Positions 52,749 through 63,255 of a DNA stretch of 64,000 nt are shown here, one piece after another. The notes under the pieces were generated by a model, which saw only the letters and a list, made by a program, of their open reading frames with translations, did not search any database and was not told the origin of the DNA. Within the stretch, counting starts at the first letter, position 1. Each line of letters begins with the position of its first letter. This DNA comes from Ahaetulla prasina (lineage: Eukaryota; Chordata; Lepidosauria; Squamata; Colubridae): positions 365,199,233 to 365,263,232 of the forward strand of contig NC_080539.1 in assembly GCF_028640845.1 (NCBI RefSeq), read 5' to 3'. Made by a program: the position numbers and the translations under genes.

Positions 52749-53402
52749 GGGGAGCAACTCACCTTCAGCCTTGACCCCCTCCTTCCCCTCTCAAGGCAGA
52801 GGAGCGACTATAAACTGGTAAATGTGACTTTCCTTAACTGGGAAATATGAAGAAGGGAGAAACTCAAAGTTCTCCGCCTTTCGGGAGAAGCAATATTTGA
52901 ATTAAAACCACCCGCATATTAGAACCAGGGGGTACATTTGCTTTTCTGCCCCCTCCATATCTTTTGCACCCTTCCTCCTCTAAAGAGAGGGGAAAGAAGA
53001 ATTTGAGCCCCCTCTTTAAAATCCAAGGGGGAGGAGATGATCCCTCTAAAGTCCCTTCCTTATCAAGGGGTGGGGTGGGGGGCAATTTAGCCTTTATTCT
53101 CTCTCATCTGATCCAAATAAGTCTGAAGGTTTTCCCTTCCCTTTAGGAGAGTACAAATTAGCCACTGTCACATCAAGACTGGGGGGGGGGGGGATTTGGC
53201 TTTTAAATTACACGCCTCCCCCCCCACCTCCAGCCACAGCTCAGCAGTCTTGAAGTCCCCCATTTCAGTAGAATGAGAAGGACTTAAAAAACTTCCCTTC
53301 CCACTTGCCTTAATATCAACCCCCCCCAACTTGTCCCTAAAGAGGGGAGAAGCACTCAGACGACCCCCCTCTTATTTATTTATTTATTTATTTTGGAGGA
53401 AA
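52749..53402. repeat. Tandem duplication, unit 1 (654 bp)
   Basis: Direct repeat of 53403-54046. It opens with GGGGAGCAACTCACCTTCAGCC, which on the gene strand reads GGCTGAAG|GTGAGTTG, a near-perfect 5' splice site (GT at 52761-52762). Differences from unit 2 are mainly homopolymer lengths (G14 at about 53181 versus G4; C-runs) and one TTT/TTA change. Ends with (TTTA)n. Confidence 0.95.
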
Positions 53403-54046
53403 GGGGAGCAACTCACCTTCAGCCTTGACCCCCTCCTTCCCCTCTCAAGGCAGAGGAGCGACTATAAACTGGTAAATGTGACTTTCCTTAACTGGGAAAT
53501 ATGAAGAAGGGAGAAACTCAAAGTTCTCCGCCTTTCGGGAGAAGCAATATTTGAATTAAAACCACCCGCATATTAGAACCAGGGGGTACATTTGCTTTTC
53601 TGCCCCCTCCATATCTTTTGCACCCTTCCTCCTCTAAAGAGAGGGGAAAGAAGAATTTGAGCCCCCTCTTTAAAATCCAAGGGGGAGGAGATGATCCCTC
53701 TAAAGTCCCTTCCTTATCAAGGGGTGGGGTGGGGGGCAATTAAGCCTTTATTCTCTCTCATCTGATCCAAATAAGTCTGAAGGTTTTCCCTTCCCTTTAG
53801 GAGAGTACAAATTAGCCACTGTCACATCAAGACTGGGGATTGGCTTTTAAATTACACGCCCCCCCCCCCACCCCCAGCCACAGCTCAGCAGTCTTGAAGT
53901 CCCCCATTTCAGTAGAATGAGAAGGACTTAAAAAACTTCCCTTCCCACTTGCCTTAATATCAACCCCCCCCAACTTGTCCCTAAAGAGGGGAGAAGCACT
54001 CAGACGACCCCCCTCTTATTTATTTATTTATTTATTTTGGAGGAAA
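53403..54046. repeat. Tandem duplication, unit 2 (644 bp)
   Basis: Second copy, adjoining the CpG-rich segment. The next bases (54047-54057, GGGGAGCAACT) are an 11-bp restart of the unit, so the breakpoint has microhomology. It carries the duplicate splice donor at 53411-53416. Confidence 0.95.
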
Positions 54047-54420
54047 GGGGAGCAACTGCATATCGCACATGCGCACTCACCCCTCCCTTCAGGTGCGTTT
54101 GCTCTTCCAGCTGCTGTCGCCACTGTCGTCTAGCCTCCTCTAGCCTCGTCCCTCCGAGACACGCCCCTTATGCTCTCCTCGTGGCCAATCAGCGCGGCCC
54201 GTTTCTAAAAGAGGCGGGGGTGGGAGGGGGACGAGGCGAAAACTAAGGGGAAGGAGGAAGGTCATCGCAGAGGAGGAGGGAGCTTCAGTTTGTGGGATTG
54301 GCTGCTGCTCTCGCCAATAGCGATAGAGAAAACGGATGCGGGCGGGTGGGGAAAGAAGGCTCAAAGCAGTCCTGGAGGAAGGCGCTCAACCGGGATGGGC
54401 GGGGTTTGGTGATGGAAGGC
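54047..54420 (-). promoter_or_regulatory. CpG-rich putative promoter and first exon of SLC25A42
   Basis: The only CpG-dense, transposon-free segment of its kind in the window. NF-Y-type CCAAT boxes occur as GGCCAATCAGCG (54182-54193, plus), GGGATTGGCTGC (54293-54304, minus orientation) and CGCCAATAGCG (54311-54321, plus). GC-box-like GGGGCGGG/GAGGCGGGGG stretches and no TATA box suggest dispersed initiation. On the minus strand a donor GGGAGGG|GTGAGTGCG ends at 54081. Boxes in both directions allow bidirectional activity. That it drives SLC25A42 is an inference from position and orientation. Confidence 0.65.
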
Positions 54421-54496
54421 CACGCCTACAGGAAGATGGGTGGTGCGTAAATTTAGATGTCTGGTATTTTGTCTTGTTATGTCTTTTATCATTAAT

Positions 54497-54519
54497 TTAA
54501 ATCTGTGTGTATGTGTGTG

Positions 54520-54553
<34 letters not shown>
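54497..54553. repeat. (TG)n/(CA)n microsatellite
   Basis: TGTGTGTATGTGTGTG followed by about 15 CA units. Confidence 0.95.
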
Positions 54554-54554
<1 letters not shown>

Positions 54555-54786
54555 TAATGAGTTAACTATTTGGCTAATTTATGTATTGCTTAAGCTTTAT
54601 TTGACGTTATTTATGCGTTGGTATTCATTACGAAAAAACTTAATATCAGAATATAGTGTGGCATGATAAATAATTTCACTAGGCATTTTACAAAGTAAAT
54701 CTATATCTTGCCCAATAATTGAGTATCACTAATAAAATAGTATATGTTTGTAATTATATATGACACCACATATATGCCTATATATA
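54554..54786. other. A/T-rich flank
   Basis: About 230 bp of A/T-rich sequence with no feature. Confidence 0.4.
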
Positions 54787-55672
54787 TAGAATAGAATAGA
54801 ATAGAATAGAATAGAATAGAATAGAATTTGTATTGGCCAAGTGTGATTGGACACACAAGGAATTTGTCTTGGTGCATATGCTCTCAGTGTACATAAAAGA
54901 AAAGATACCTTCATCAAGGTACAACATTTACAACACAAATGATGATCATAGGGTACAATTTAACACTTAATGATACAACACTTAATGATAATCATAGGGT
55001 ACAATTAAGCAATCAGGAACAATCAATATCAATATAAATCATAAGGATTACCAGCAACAAAGTTACAGTCATACATTCATAAGTGGAAAGAGATTGGTGA
55101 TGGGAACGATGAGAAGATTGATAGTAGTGCAGATTTAGTAAATAGTTTGACAGTATTGAGGGAATTATTTGTTTAGCAGAGTAATGGCCTTCGGGAAAAA
55201 ACTGTTCTTGTGTCTAGTTGTTCTGGTGTTCAATGCTCTATAACGTCGTTTTGAGGGTAGGAGTTGAAACAGTTTATGTCCTGGATGTGAGGGATCTGTA
55301 AATATTTTCACGGCCCTCTTTTTGATTCGTGGAATATACAGGTCCTCAATGGAAGGCAGATTGGTAGCAATTATTTTTTCTGCAGTTCTAATTATCCTCT
55401 GAAGTCTGTGTCTTTCTTGTTGGGTTGCAGAACCGAACCAGACAGTTATAGAGGTGCAGATGACAGACTCCATAATTCCTCTGTAGAACTGGATCAGCAG
55501 CTCCTTGGGCAGTTTGAGCTTACTGAGTTGGCGCAGAAAGAACTTTGTTGTCCTTTTTTGATGATTTTTTGATGTTAGCTGTCCATTTTAGATCTTGCAA
55601 TATGATAGAACCTAGAAATTTGAAGGTTTCTACTGTTGATACTGTGTTGTCTAGTATTGTGAGAGATGGAAT
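54787..55672 (-). mobile_element. L3/Snake1-like LINE, longest 5' extent
   Basis: (AGAAT)n tail at 54787-54828, UTR, an open frame 55473-55165 (ESVICTSITVWFG...ITLLNK), and additional upstream coding text (LRQLSKLKLPKELLIQF type) to about 55670. The frame is intact over the C-terminus. Confidence 0.93.
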
Positions 55673-55804
55673 ATATATATATTTGTGATAAACAATATAA
55701 ATTATTTACCAAAATGTTCTACCTGTAAATTAATACTTTAATTTCAACCATAATAACACAAGGGCCATCATAAATTTAAACTCAATGTAATTTGCTCTAA
55801 TCTT

Positions 55805-56425
55805 AATTGTAGGAAATATGACTTTTGCAATAGAGTAGTAAATGTCTGGAACACTCTACCTGATCCTGTTATTAGTCTCTCTAATCCCCATACCTTTTAC
55901 CTTAAATTGTCTACTGTTTTGTTTTGTTTACATTTATATCCCGCCCTTCTCCGAAGACTCAGGGCGGCTTACAGTGTGTAAGACAATAGTCTCATTCTAT
56001 TTGTATATTTACAAAATCAACTTATTGCCCCCCCAACAATCTGGGTCCTCATTTTACCTACCTTATAAAGGATGGAAGGCTGAGTCAACCTTGGACCTGG
56101 TGGGGCTTGAACCTGCAGTAATTGCAGGCAGCTGGTTTTAATAACAGGCTTCTTACAGCCTTGAGCCACCACGGCCCTACTGTGGACCTTTCACATTTCT
56201 TAAGAGGTCTCTAAGGGGGCGTGCATAAATGTATCAGCATGCCTACTGTCCCTGTCCTACTGTTCCCAATTATATGTAGTCATTCTATATGTTTATGGCT
56301 ATGTTTTGCCTATTTATATCCCTTTTTTTGTTGCCAAATTTTTTTCATGTGTCCATGTCTGTGTCTACTCTGTTACTTGTTTTCTTGTATTTGTTGACAA
56401 ATGAAATAAATAAATAAATATTGTC
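55805..56425 (+). mobile_element. Jockey-type LINE 3' end split by SINE-B
   Basis: RKYDFCNRVVNVWNTLPD-like coding end, split at 55916 by SINE-B (minus, to 56178), then GAGGTCTCTAAGGGGGCGTGCATAAATG ... TTGACAAATGAAATAAATAAATA. Same family as 12596-13542. Confidence 0.85.
55918..56178 (-). mobile_element. SINE-B
   Basis: TTTACATTTATATCCCGCCC tail, core, GGGGCTTGAACCTGCAG, head GAGCCACCACGGCCC. Confidence 0.93.
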
Positions 56426-56434
56426 ACAAGGCCA

Positions 56435-57085
56435 TTTATGGACTACTGCAATGCTCTCTACATGGGGCTCCCCTTGAGGGGCATCCGGAGGCTACAGTTA
56501 GTCCAGAATGCAGCGGCGCGGGTGATTGAGGGAGCCCCTCGTGGCTCCCGAGTGACACCTATCCTGCGCCGGCTGCACTGGCTACCTGTGGCCTTCCGGG
56601 TGCGCTTCAAGGTGTTGGTGAATGTCTTTAAAGCGCTCCATGGCATAGGGCCGGGATACTTACGGGACCGCCTGCTGCTACCGAATACCTCTCACCGACC
56701 CGTGCGCTCTCACAGAGAGGGGCTCCTCAGGGTGCCATCGGCGCGACAGTGTCGTCTGGCGGCACCCCGGGGGAGGGCCTTCTCTGTGGGGCTCCGCCCT
56801 CTGGAACGAACTCCCCAGGACTTCGTCAACTTCCGGACCTCCAGACCTTTAGCATGAGCTTAAAACCTATTTATTCATCTGCGCTGGACTGGGTTAGTGT
56901 TTTAATGGGTTTTAATGGGTTTTTAGTTCCAAATTTTAATTCTGGCCAATTTTAATAAGTTTTTTAATTGTATTTTTAATCTGTATTTATAGTATTGTAT
57001 TTTATTTGGCTGTGAACCGCCCTGAGTCCTTCGGGAGAAGGGCGGTATACAAATGTAAATAATAAATAAATAAATAAATAAATAT
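56435..57085 (+). mobile_element. L2-type LINE 3' end
   Basis: MDYCNALYMGLPLRGIRRLQ ... HWLPVAFRV ... YLRDRLLLPNTSHRP, frame lost at about 56790. 3' UTR with CCGCCCTGAGTCCTTCGGGAGAAGGGCGG, (AAAT)n tail. Confidence 0.93.
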
Positions 57086-57109
57086 TGATTAGCTTCTTAC
57101 CTTGCCTTT

Positions 57110-57400
57110 ATTTTTAGTGAGTAGAAGATGGCATATAAACTCCCACCTTGTTATTTCTCCACAACAACAATGCTGTGAGGTAGGTTGGAGAGAGAGAGGG
57201 AGGGAGGGAGAGTGAGTGAGAGGGAGAGTGAGAGAGAGGGAGAGAGGAGGGAGAGAGAGGAGAGGGAGGGAGACGGAGGGAGAGAGAGAGGAGGGAGAAT
57301 GAGGGAGAGAGAGGAAGGGAGTGAGAGAGAGAGAGGGAGAAGAGAGACTAGCCAAAGTCTCTGCTGGCTTTTATGCTTAGGAGTGAACTAGAACTCACAA
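57110..57400 (-). mobile_element. tRNA-SINE fragment around a (GA)n expansion
   Basis: AACAACAATGCTGTGAGGTAGGTTGG followed by about 160 bp of GAGA/GGGA, then GCTGGCTTTTATGCTTAGGAGTGAACTAGAACTC. The GA tract is an expansion of the GAGAGAGAG seen in the sibling at 45620. Confidence 0.7.
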
Positions 57401-57611
57401 TAACCCGTAAACCTACACAAAATTGTGTGCAATTGTATGCATTTATGTATTTATTAGATGTATATGCCCTCCATCTCACTCTGTGTTAATATAGTCCTGT
57501 AAATGCTGGACCATCTGGCTGAATTAAAAAAAAACCCCGATGTCTTTGAATTGTTGTGGTAGACAAAATTGTTGAGAATATCTTAGACCAATAGTCATTC
57601 AATACAAGATA
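57401..57611. other. No feature recognised
   Basis: About 210 bp of unique sequence. Confidence 0.4.
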
Positions 57612-58105
57612 AAATAGTTGGAAGCATTAATATAAAACTTGAATCTTAAATATTTTGGATGCATCATGTGGAGGCATGAGTCATTAGAGAACATCCTGAT
57701 GTTTGGAAAAATTAAATGCAGTCCAGACACAATAACGAAGTGCAGAGGCAACACGCTGGCAATATATTGTCAACGCTGTTATTTTCCCGATAGTAACATG
57801 GTGATGAAAACCACACCAATGTGGTGCTGTAGAAAATTGTTATCAGAAATCATTACACAAATGTATAAGATTGGAATTTCTGTGATAACATCATCTTGTG
57901 TTTTACACTACCGCAAGATTATTTTGGCTGGGTGTGGATGCTGCTCCCTGAACCACAAGAATTAATAATTCATTATAGATGTAGAAAAACCGGGCTGATG
58001 ACTGGAAACACTAAGAATAAAGCTATTATGGACAGAGGCGAGAATCGTTGGAGAAGACCCTAATGCTTGAAACTATTAAAGGCAACTGAAAAAGAGGTAA
58101 ACCCA
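57612..58105 (+). mobile_element. BovB remnants
   Basis: 57639-57715 reads LKYFGCIMWRHESLENILMFGKI, and 58040-58080 reads SLEKTLMLETIKG. Both are the same conserved BovB C-terminal block, so two decayed pieces lie about 400 bp apart. The sequence between is unassigned. Confidence 0.7.
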
Positions 58106-58415
58106 AGTTTAGATAGAATAGATTAGAATAGAATTCTTTATTGGCCACGTGTGATTGAACACACAAGGAATTTGTCTTAGGTGCATATGTTCTCAGTGTA
58201 CATAAGGAGAATAAAATACATTCATCAAGAATGAAAAGATACAACACTTAGTGATAATCAAGGTTACTAATAAGCTATCAAATTGGACTAGAAAACAAAT
58301 AAAAACAATATAAATTGAAAGATACAAGAAACATGGTTATAGTAATAAGTGGAAAGACATAGATACTAGTAAAGAAGAGAAGAATAACAGTAATAGTTTA
58401 TAGTCTACTAATAGG

Positions 58416-58753
58416 GACGCTGTGGCTCAGGGGCTAGGATGTTGAGCTTGTCGATCAAACGGTTGGCAGCTCAGCGGTTCGAATCCCTAGTGCTGCCATG
58501 TAACGGGGTGAGCTCCCGTTACTTGTCCCAGCTTCTGCCAACCTAGCAGTTTTGAAAGCATGTAAAAATGCAAGTAGAAAAAATAGGGACCACCTTTGGT
58601 GGGAAGGTTACAGCGTTCCGTGCGCCTTTGGTGTTGAGTCATGCCGGCCACATCTTCGGACAGCGCTCAGCTTTGAAATGGAGATGAGCACTGCCCCCTA
58701 GAGTCGGCAATGACTAGCATGTATGTGCGAGGGGAACCTTTACCTTTACCTTT
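58416..58753 (+). mobile_element. Sauria SINE, 17-18-bp TSD, inside the L1
   Basis: GGGACGCTGTGGCTCAGGGG head, CGGTTCGAATCCC B box, CTTGTCCCAGCTTCTGCC body, GGGGAACCTTTACCTTTACC tail. Duplication TTTATAGTCTACTAATAG on both sides. Full length. Confidence 0.96.
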
Positions 58754-58892
58754 TTATAGTCTACTAATAGTAATATCGACAGCATACAAGGAAAACCAGA
58801 GGAAAATGTTTCATAGATGGCATCTTCCACCAGCCAGAATAGCAAAGATGTTCCCCAATAACTCACCAAAGTGTTGGAAATGTAAGAGCAAT

Positions 58893-59208
58893 TAATAATA
58901 ATAATAATAACATCAGAGTTGGAAGGGACCTTGGAGGCCTTCTAGTCCAACCCCCTGCCCAGGCAGGAAACCCTACACCATTTCAGACAAATGGCTATCC
59001 AACATTTTTTTAAAAATTTCCAGTGTTGGAGCATTCACAACTTCTGCAGGCAAGTTGTTCCACTTATTAATTGTTCTAACTGTCAGGAAATTTCTCCTTA
59101 GTTCTAAGTTCCTTCTTTCCTTGATTAGTTTCCACCCATTGCTTCTTGTTCTATCCTCAGGTGCTTTGGAGAATAGCTTGACTCCCTCTTCTTTGTGGCA
59201 ACCCCTGT
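58893..59208 (-). mobile_element. CR1 LINE 3' end inside the L1
   Basis: TAATAATAATAATAACATCAGAGTTGGAAGGG at its 3' end. The minus-strand coding end reads ...NNLPAEVVNAPTLEIF type. It interrupts the L1 finger region between CKSN and the GTYYH-like continuation. Confidence 0.92.
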
Positions 59209-59974
59209 TTTACGGAACATACTATCATTTCTGATGGACCTGCCCAGTGGCAAAACAATTCTGGGCTAAAATCAAAAAGTGTTTTCAGGAAATAATACAG
59301 GAACCAATGAAGGGAGAGCCAGAACAATTTTTATTAGGGATCCCAACAGAAAACTATACAAACGATATGCAATATTTAATACTCCATATATTAACAGCAG
59401 CACGTATAGCCTATGCCCAAAATTGGAAGAAGGAAAATCCACCAACAGAGGAAGAATTAATTAAAAAAATACTAGAATGTGCAGAGATGAATAAACTTAC
59501 AAAAGAAATCAAAGGGAAAGAGGATACAGAATATTATAAGGTCTGGTGCAAATGTTACGAATGGTTAGAAAATAGGTAAGATAAGAAAATTGAACAACAA
59601 GGTAAAATGTAGATGAAATAAAGAATGGTAGATAAATAAAAGTCCAATAAGATAGATTTAAAGTATGTATAAATAATAGGAAAGGACTGCCTTGAATAGC
59701 TGATAAACAGTGATATGTATATAAAGGTTGTATGTTTTATCTTTTGTTTTAATGTGTTTAAAATAAAACACTTTTTAAAAAAAAATAGTAATAGGCTTAA
59801 TAAATTATTTGACAGTGTTGTGGGAATTAATTGTTAAGCAGAGTGATGGCATTCGGGAAAAAACTGTCTTGCGTCTAGTTGTTCTGGTGTGCAGTGCCCT
59901 ATAGCGTCGTTTTGAGGGTAGAAGTTGAAACAATTCATGTCCAGGATGTGAGACTTTCACTGGTGTCACAGGAT

Positions 59975-60245
59975 ATTGTGTAGCGGCTTACAAACAATTT
60001 CCTGTAACCAGGAACTGGTAAACCAGTAAATTGTAACTAATAAATAATCCTGGCAAATTATTATCCATTAACTCACAGAAATGAGCACCCACAATTTGTC
60101 AAGCACACAAGTTTTGATCATGTGACTATAGGGATGCTGCAACAATTCCAAGTGCGAGGGCCAATTGCAAATCACTTTTTTTTCAGTACTGTCATAACTT
60201 CAAAAGGTCATTAAATGAATGATTATAAGTTGAAAACTACCCATA
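59975..60245. mobile_element. T1 fragment (right part)
   Basis: GTTTTGATCATGTGACTATAGGGATGCTGCAACAATTCC ... TTATAAGTTGAAAACTACCC; left end not resolved. Confidence 0.7.
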
Positions 60246-60340
60246 GTAGTTACAGAGTATTATGCCCTTGTAACCTCCAGGATAGACTACTGTAACAAAC
60301 CCTACATGGGGCTGCCCCTGAAGATTTGGAAACTTCTACT

Positions 60341-62040
60341 ATTTATTTATTTATTTATTTATTCATTCATTCATTCATTCATTCACATTTTTATACCGCC
60401 GTTCTCCGAAGACTCAGGGCGGTGTACAGCAAGTAAAACGACAATAATACAAAAAACCATTTAAAATACCATAACAAAATTAAAAATCTAATTAAACTGC
60501 TGTATACTTAAAACTATTAGGTAAAAAATACAAAAGATAAAAACCCCTGTTAAAAACCCGCTAAAATTCCCAAATATTAAAATCAATCAATCAGGCCAGT
60601 CCCGCTTGGTGAAAAAAGAAAGTCTTGAGCTCGAGTTTAAAGATCTGAAGATCAGGGAGAAGACGGAGTCCCACCGGCAGCTCGTTCCACAGAGCCGGGG
60701 CCCCCACAGAGAATGCTCTTCCCCTGGGGGTGCCAGCCGACATTGGTTGGCTGACGGCACCCTAAGGAGGCCCTCCCTGTGAGAGTGCACTGGACGCACC
60801 AGACAATGGGAGGGAACTGGCGGCAGCAGGCGTTCCCGTAAATATCCCGGTCCGATGCCATGGAGCGCTTTAAAGGTGATAACCAACACCTTGAAGCGCA
60901 CCCGGAAGACCACCGGCAACCAATGCAACCCGCGCAGGAGAGGTGTTACATGGGAGCTACAAGGAGCTCTCTCAATCCCCCGCGCGGCCGCATTCTGTAC
61001 CAGTTGGAGCCTCCGGATGCTCTTCAAGGGGAGCCCCATGTAGAGAGCATTGCAGTAATCCAGGCGGGAAGTGATGAGGGCATGAGTGACTGTGCATAAC
61101 GAGTCCCGGTCCAGGAAAGGGCGCAATTGGCGAATCAGGCGGACCTGATAAAAAGCTCTCCTGGCGACAGTCGTCAAATGATCTTCTAAAGACTGCCGTG
61201 CGTCCAGGAGAACGCCTAAATTGCGCACCGATTCCCTGGGGCCAACGATTCGCCCCCCACAGTCAGCAATGGGGTAAGCTGACTGTGCCGGGACGCCGGC
61301 ATCCACAGCCACTCCGTCTTGCATGGGTTGAGTCAGAGCCTGTTTCTCCCCATCCAGACCCGAACAGCTTCAAGACACCGAGTCATCACATCGACGGCTT
61401 CGTTGGGGTGGTTCGGGGTGGAGATGTACAGCTGAGTGTCGTCGGCATACAGCTGACAACTCACCCCGAAACCACGAATGATCTCTCCCAGCGGCTTCAT
61501 ATAAATGTTGAACAGGAGGGGTGAGAGAATCGACCCCTGCGGCACCCCACACGTGAGTTGCCTAGCGGTCGATCTCTGCCCTCCTGTCAATACCGTCTGC
61601 GAACGGTCGGAGAGGTAGGAGGAGAACCACCGTAAAACGGTGCCTCCCACTCCCAAACCCCCCAACCGTTGCAGCAAGATACCATGGTCGATGGTATCGA
61701 ACGCTGCTGACAAATCTAACAGGACAAGAACAGAGGAGGCAACCTCTCTCCCGTGCCCTCCAGAGATCATCAACCAACGCGACCAAAGCCGTCTCTGTGC
61801 TGTACCCAGGCCTGAAGCCAGACTGGCACGGGTCTAGATAAACAGTTTCCTCCAGGTACCGGGGGAGCTGCCAAGCCACCACACTCTCAACAACCTTCGC
61901 CAAAAAGCGGAGGTTGGAGACCGGACGATAATTAGCCAAAATAGCTAGATCCAGGGAAGGCTTCTTGAGGAGGGGCCTCACCACCGCCTCTTTCAAGGTG
62001 GCTGGGAAGACTCCCTCCATCAGAGAAGCGCTGGTAATTC
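60341..62040 (-). mobile_element. L2-type LINE, 1.7 kb, longest L2 copy
   Basis: Minus strand from 62040: [46 protein letters not shown], then [48 protein letters not shown] (catalytic YADD), RVWMGRNRL and the CNALYMGLPLKS/HWLPVVFRV C-terminal part. It ends in an (AAAT/GAAT)n tail at 60341-60387. At least three frameshifts, near 61750, 61330 and 60710, so inactive. It spans most of the reverse transcriptase. Confidence 0.95.
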
Positions 62041-62194
62041 CCTACTAGTGCAGAAAGCAGCTATGTGAGTAGTAAATGGTACCAGAGTAGTAAATGGTAC
62101 CAGACACATGCACATGTAATACCAGTTCCATGTGAGCTGCAGTGGTATGTTTCCAGGTGCAATTCAAGGTGCTGGTGGTTACCTTTAAAGCAGG

Positions 62195-62805
62195 GGTGAA
62201 ATGCTCCCGGTTCGGACTGGATCACCCGATCTGGTGGCAATGATGGCGGGTGGTTCGGAGAACCGGTAGCAAAAATTCCTGCCCTCCCACCATGCCCAGC
62301 TGAGCCGCGCGATCATCAGAGTTGGTTTTTTTTAAACTTTTAAAAGCATTTTTTCTTCGACCGAAAAAATGGTTTTAAAAGTTAAAAAAAAGGCTCTGAT
62401 GATCACGCGGCTCAGCTGGGATCGTCAGAACCTTTTAAAAGCATTTTTCTACAACTTCTTCGGCTGAAGAGGTTGTAAAAAAATGCTTTAAAAGATTCTG
62501 GCGATCAGGCAACTCAGCTGGGATCGTCAGAACCCTTTAAAAGCCTTTTTTCTACAACCTCTTTAGCCGAAGAAGTTGTAGAAAAAAATGCTTTTAAAAG
62601 GCTCCTCTGGCGATCCCAGCTGAGTTGCCTGATCGTCAAGAGGCTTTAAAAAGCATTTTTTTACAACCTCTTTGCCAAAGAGGTTGTAGAAAAAATGCTT
62701 TTAAAAGTAAAAAAAAAATGGCCATGCCCACTCAGTCACATTACACCCCTCCCCCACCAAGCCATGCCCACAGAACCAGTAGTAACAAATTTTACATTTT
62801 ACTCC
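62195..62805. mobile_element. hR-related hAT element inside L2, TSD CTTTAAAG/CTTTAAAA
   Basis: CAGGGGTGAAATGCTCCCGG ... CATTTTACTCCTG. Flanks at 62187-62194 and 62806-62813 match 7 of 8. The interior holds several alternating copies of AAAAGCATTTTTTCTACAAC and its inverse, so it can fold into a ladder of hairpins. Confidence 0.9.
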
Positions 62806-62985
62806 TGCTTTAAAACCCTGTATGGCTTGGGACTGGGGTACCTGAGGGCTCACCTTTTTCTAACAATCTCCATCCAGCCAACCAGGTCGAGCAGAATGGA
62901 CGTGCTGCAGACCCCGTTAGCCAAGAAGTGTCAGTTGGTAATGACCAGAAGGCAAGATTTTTCTGCAGTGGCCCCTGTTCTATGG

Positions 62986-63255
62986 AATTTTTTTTTTTAT
63001 TTGCATTTATATCCCGCCCTTCTCCGAAGACTCAGGGCGGCTTACACTATGTTAGCAATAGTCTTCATCCTATTTGTATATTTATATACAAAGTCAACTT
63101 ATTGCCCCCAACAATCTGGGTCCTCATTTTACCTACCTTATAAAGGATGGAAGGCTGAGTCAACCTTGGGCCTGGTGGGACTAGAACCTGCAGTAATTGC
63201 AGGCAGCTGCTGTTAATAACAAACTGTCTTACCAGTCTGAGCCACAGAGGCCTTA
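62986..63255 (-). mobile_element. SINE-B inside L2
   Basis: Poly-T, ATTTGCATTTATATCCCGCCC tail, core, B box inverse, GAGCCACAGAGGCC head. Confidence 0.94.

Larger units (their letters stand above)
1763..54250 (-). other. SLC25A42: SLC25A42 locus (5' half of gene)
   Basis: Extent of the mitochondrial CoA/ADP carrier gene as far as this window shows it. Five coding exons (12159-12073, 8934-8823, 5352-5327, 3219-3053, 1879-1763) join in phase to about 170 residues. The carriers are about 318 residues long in human, so the C-terminal part of the second repeat and the third repeat lie beyond position 1. Coding introns are 3138, 3470, 2107 and 1173 bp, all GT-AG. The right limit is inferred: the only CpG-rich promoter-like DNA upstream is at 54.05-54.42 kb, which gives a non-coding first exon and an intron 1 of about 42 kb filled with transposons. 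The coding exons are certain; the 5' limit is an inference. Confidence 0.8.
58394..59782 (+). mobile_element. 5'-truncated L1 holding a Sauria SINE and a CR1
   Basis: ORF2 C-terminal text: KMFHRWHLPPARIAKMFP, a CxxC finger (CWKCKSN) and, beyond the CR1, WTCPVAKQFWAKI to NKLTKEIKGKED and a stop at 59579. Then a 3' UTR and AATAAAACACTTTTTAAAAAAAAA. The 110-codon frame 59247-59579 is this element, not a host gene. Confidence 0.9.
58108..59970 (-). mobile_element. L3/Snake1-like LINE split by an L1
   Basis: Left piece 58108-58393 (tail and 3' UTR), right piece about 59783-59970 (AAAACTGTCTTGCGTCTAGTTGTTCTGG...CAGGATGTGAG). The interrupting L1 duplicated about 8-10 bp (AGTAATAG). Confidence 0.85.

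Noticed and set aside
19300..58500. tRNA-like A and B boxes at several sites
   Set aside because: They head SINE copies with bodies, tails and target duplications; no cloverleaf with a proper anticodon arm can be drawn.
59247..59579. A 110-codon frame that could pass for a small host gene
   Set aside because: It is the C-terminus of L1 ORF2, continuous with upstream L1 coding text beyond the CR1 insertion.
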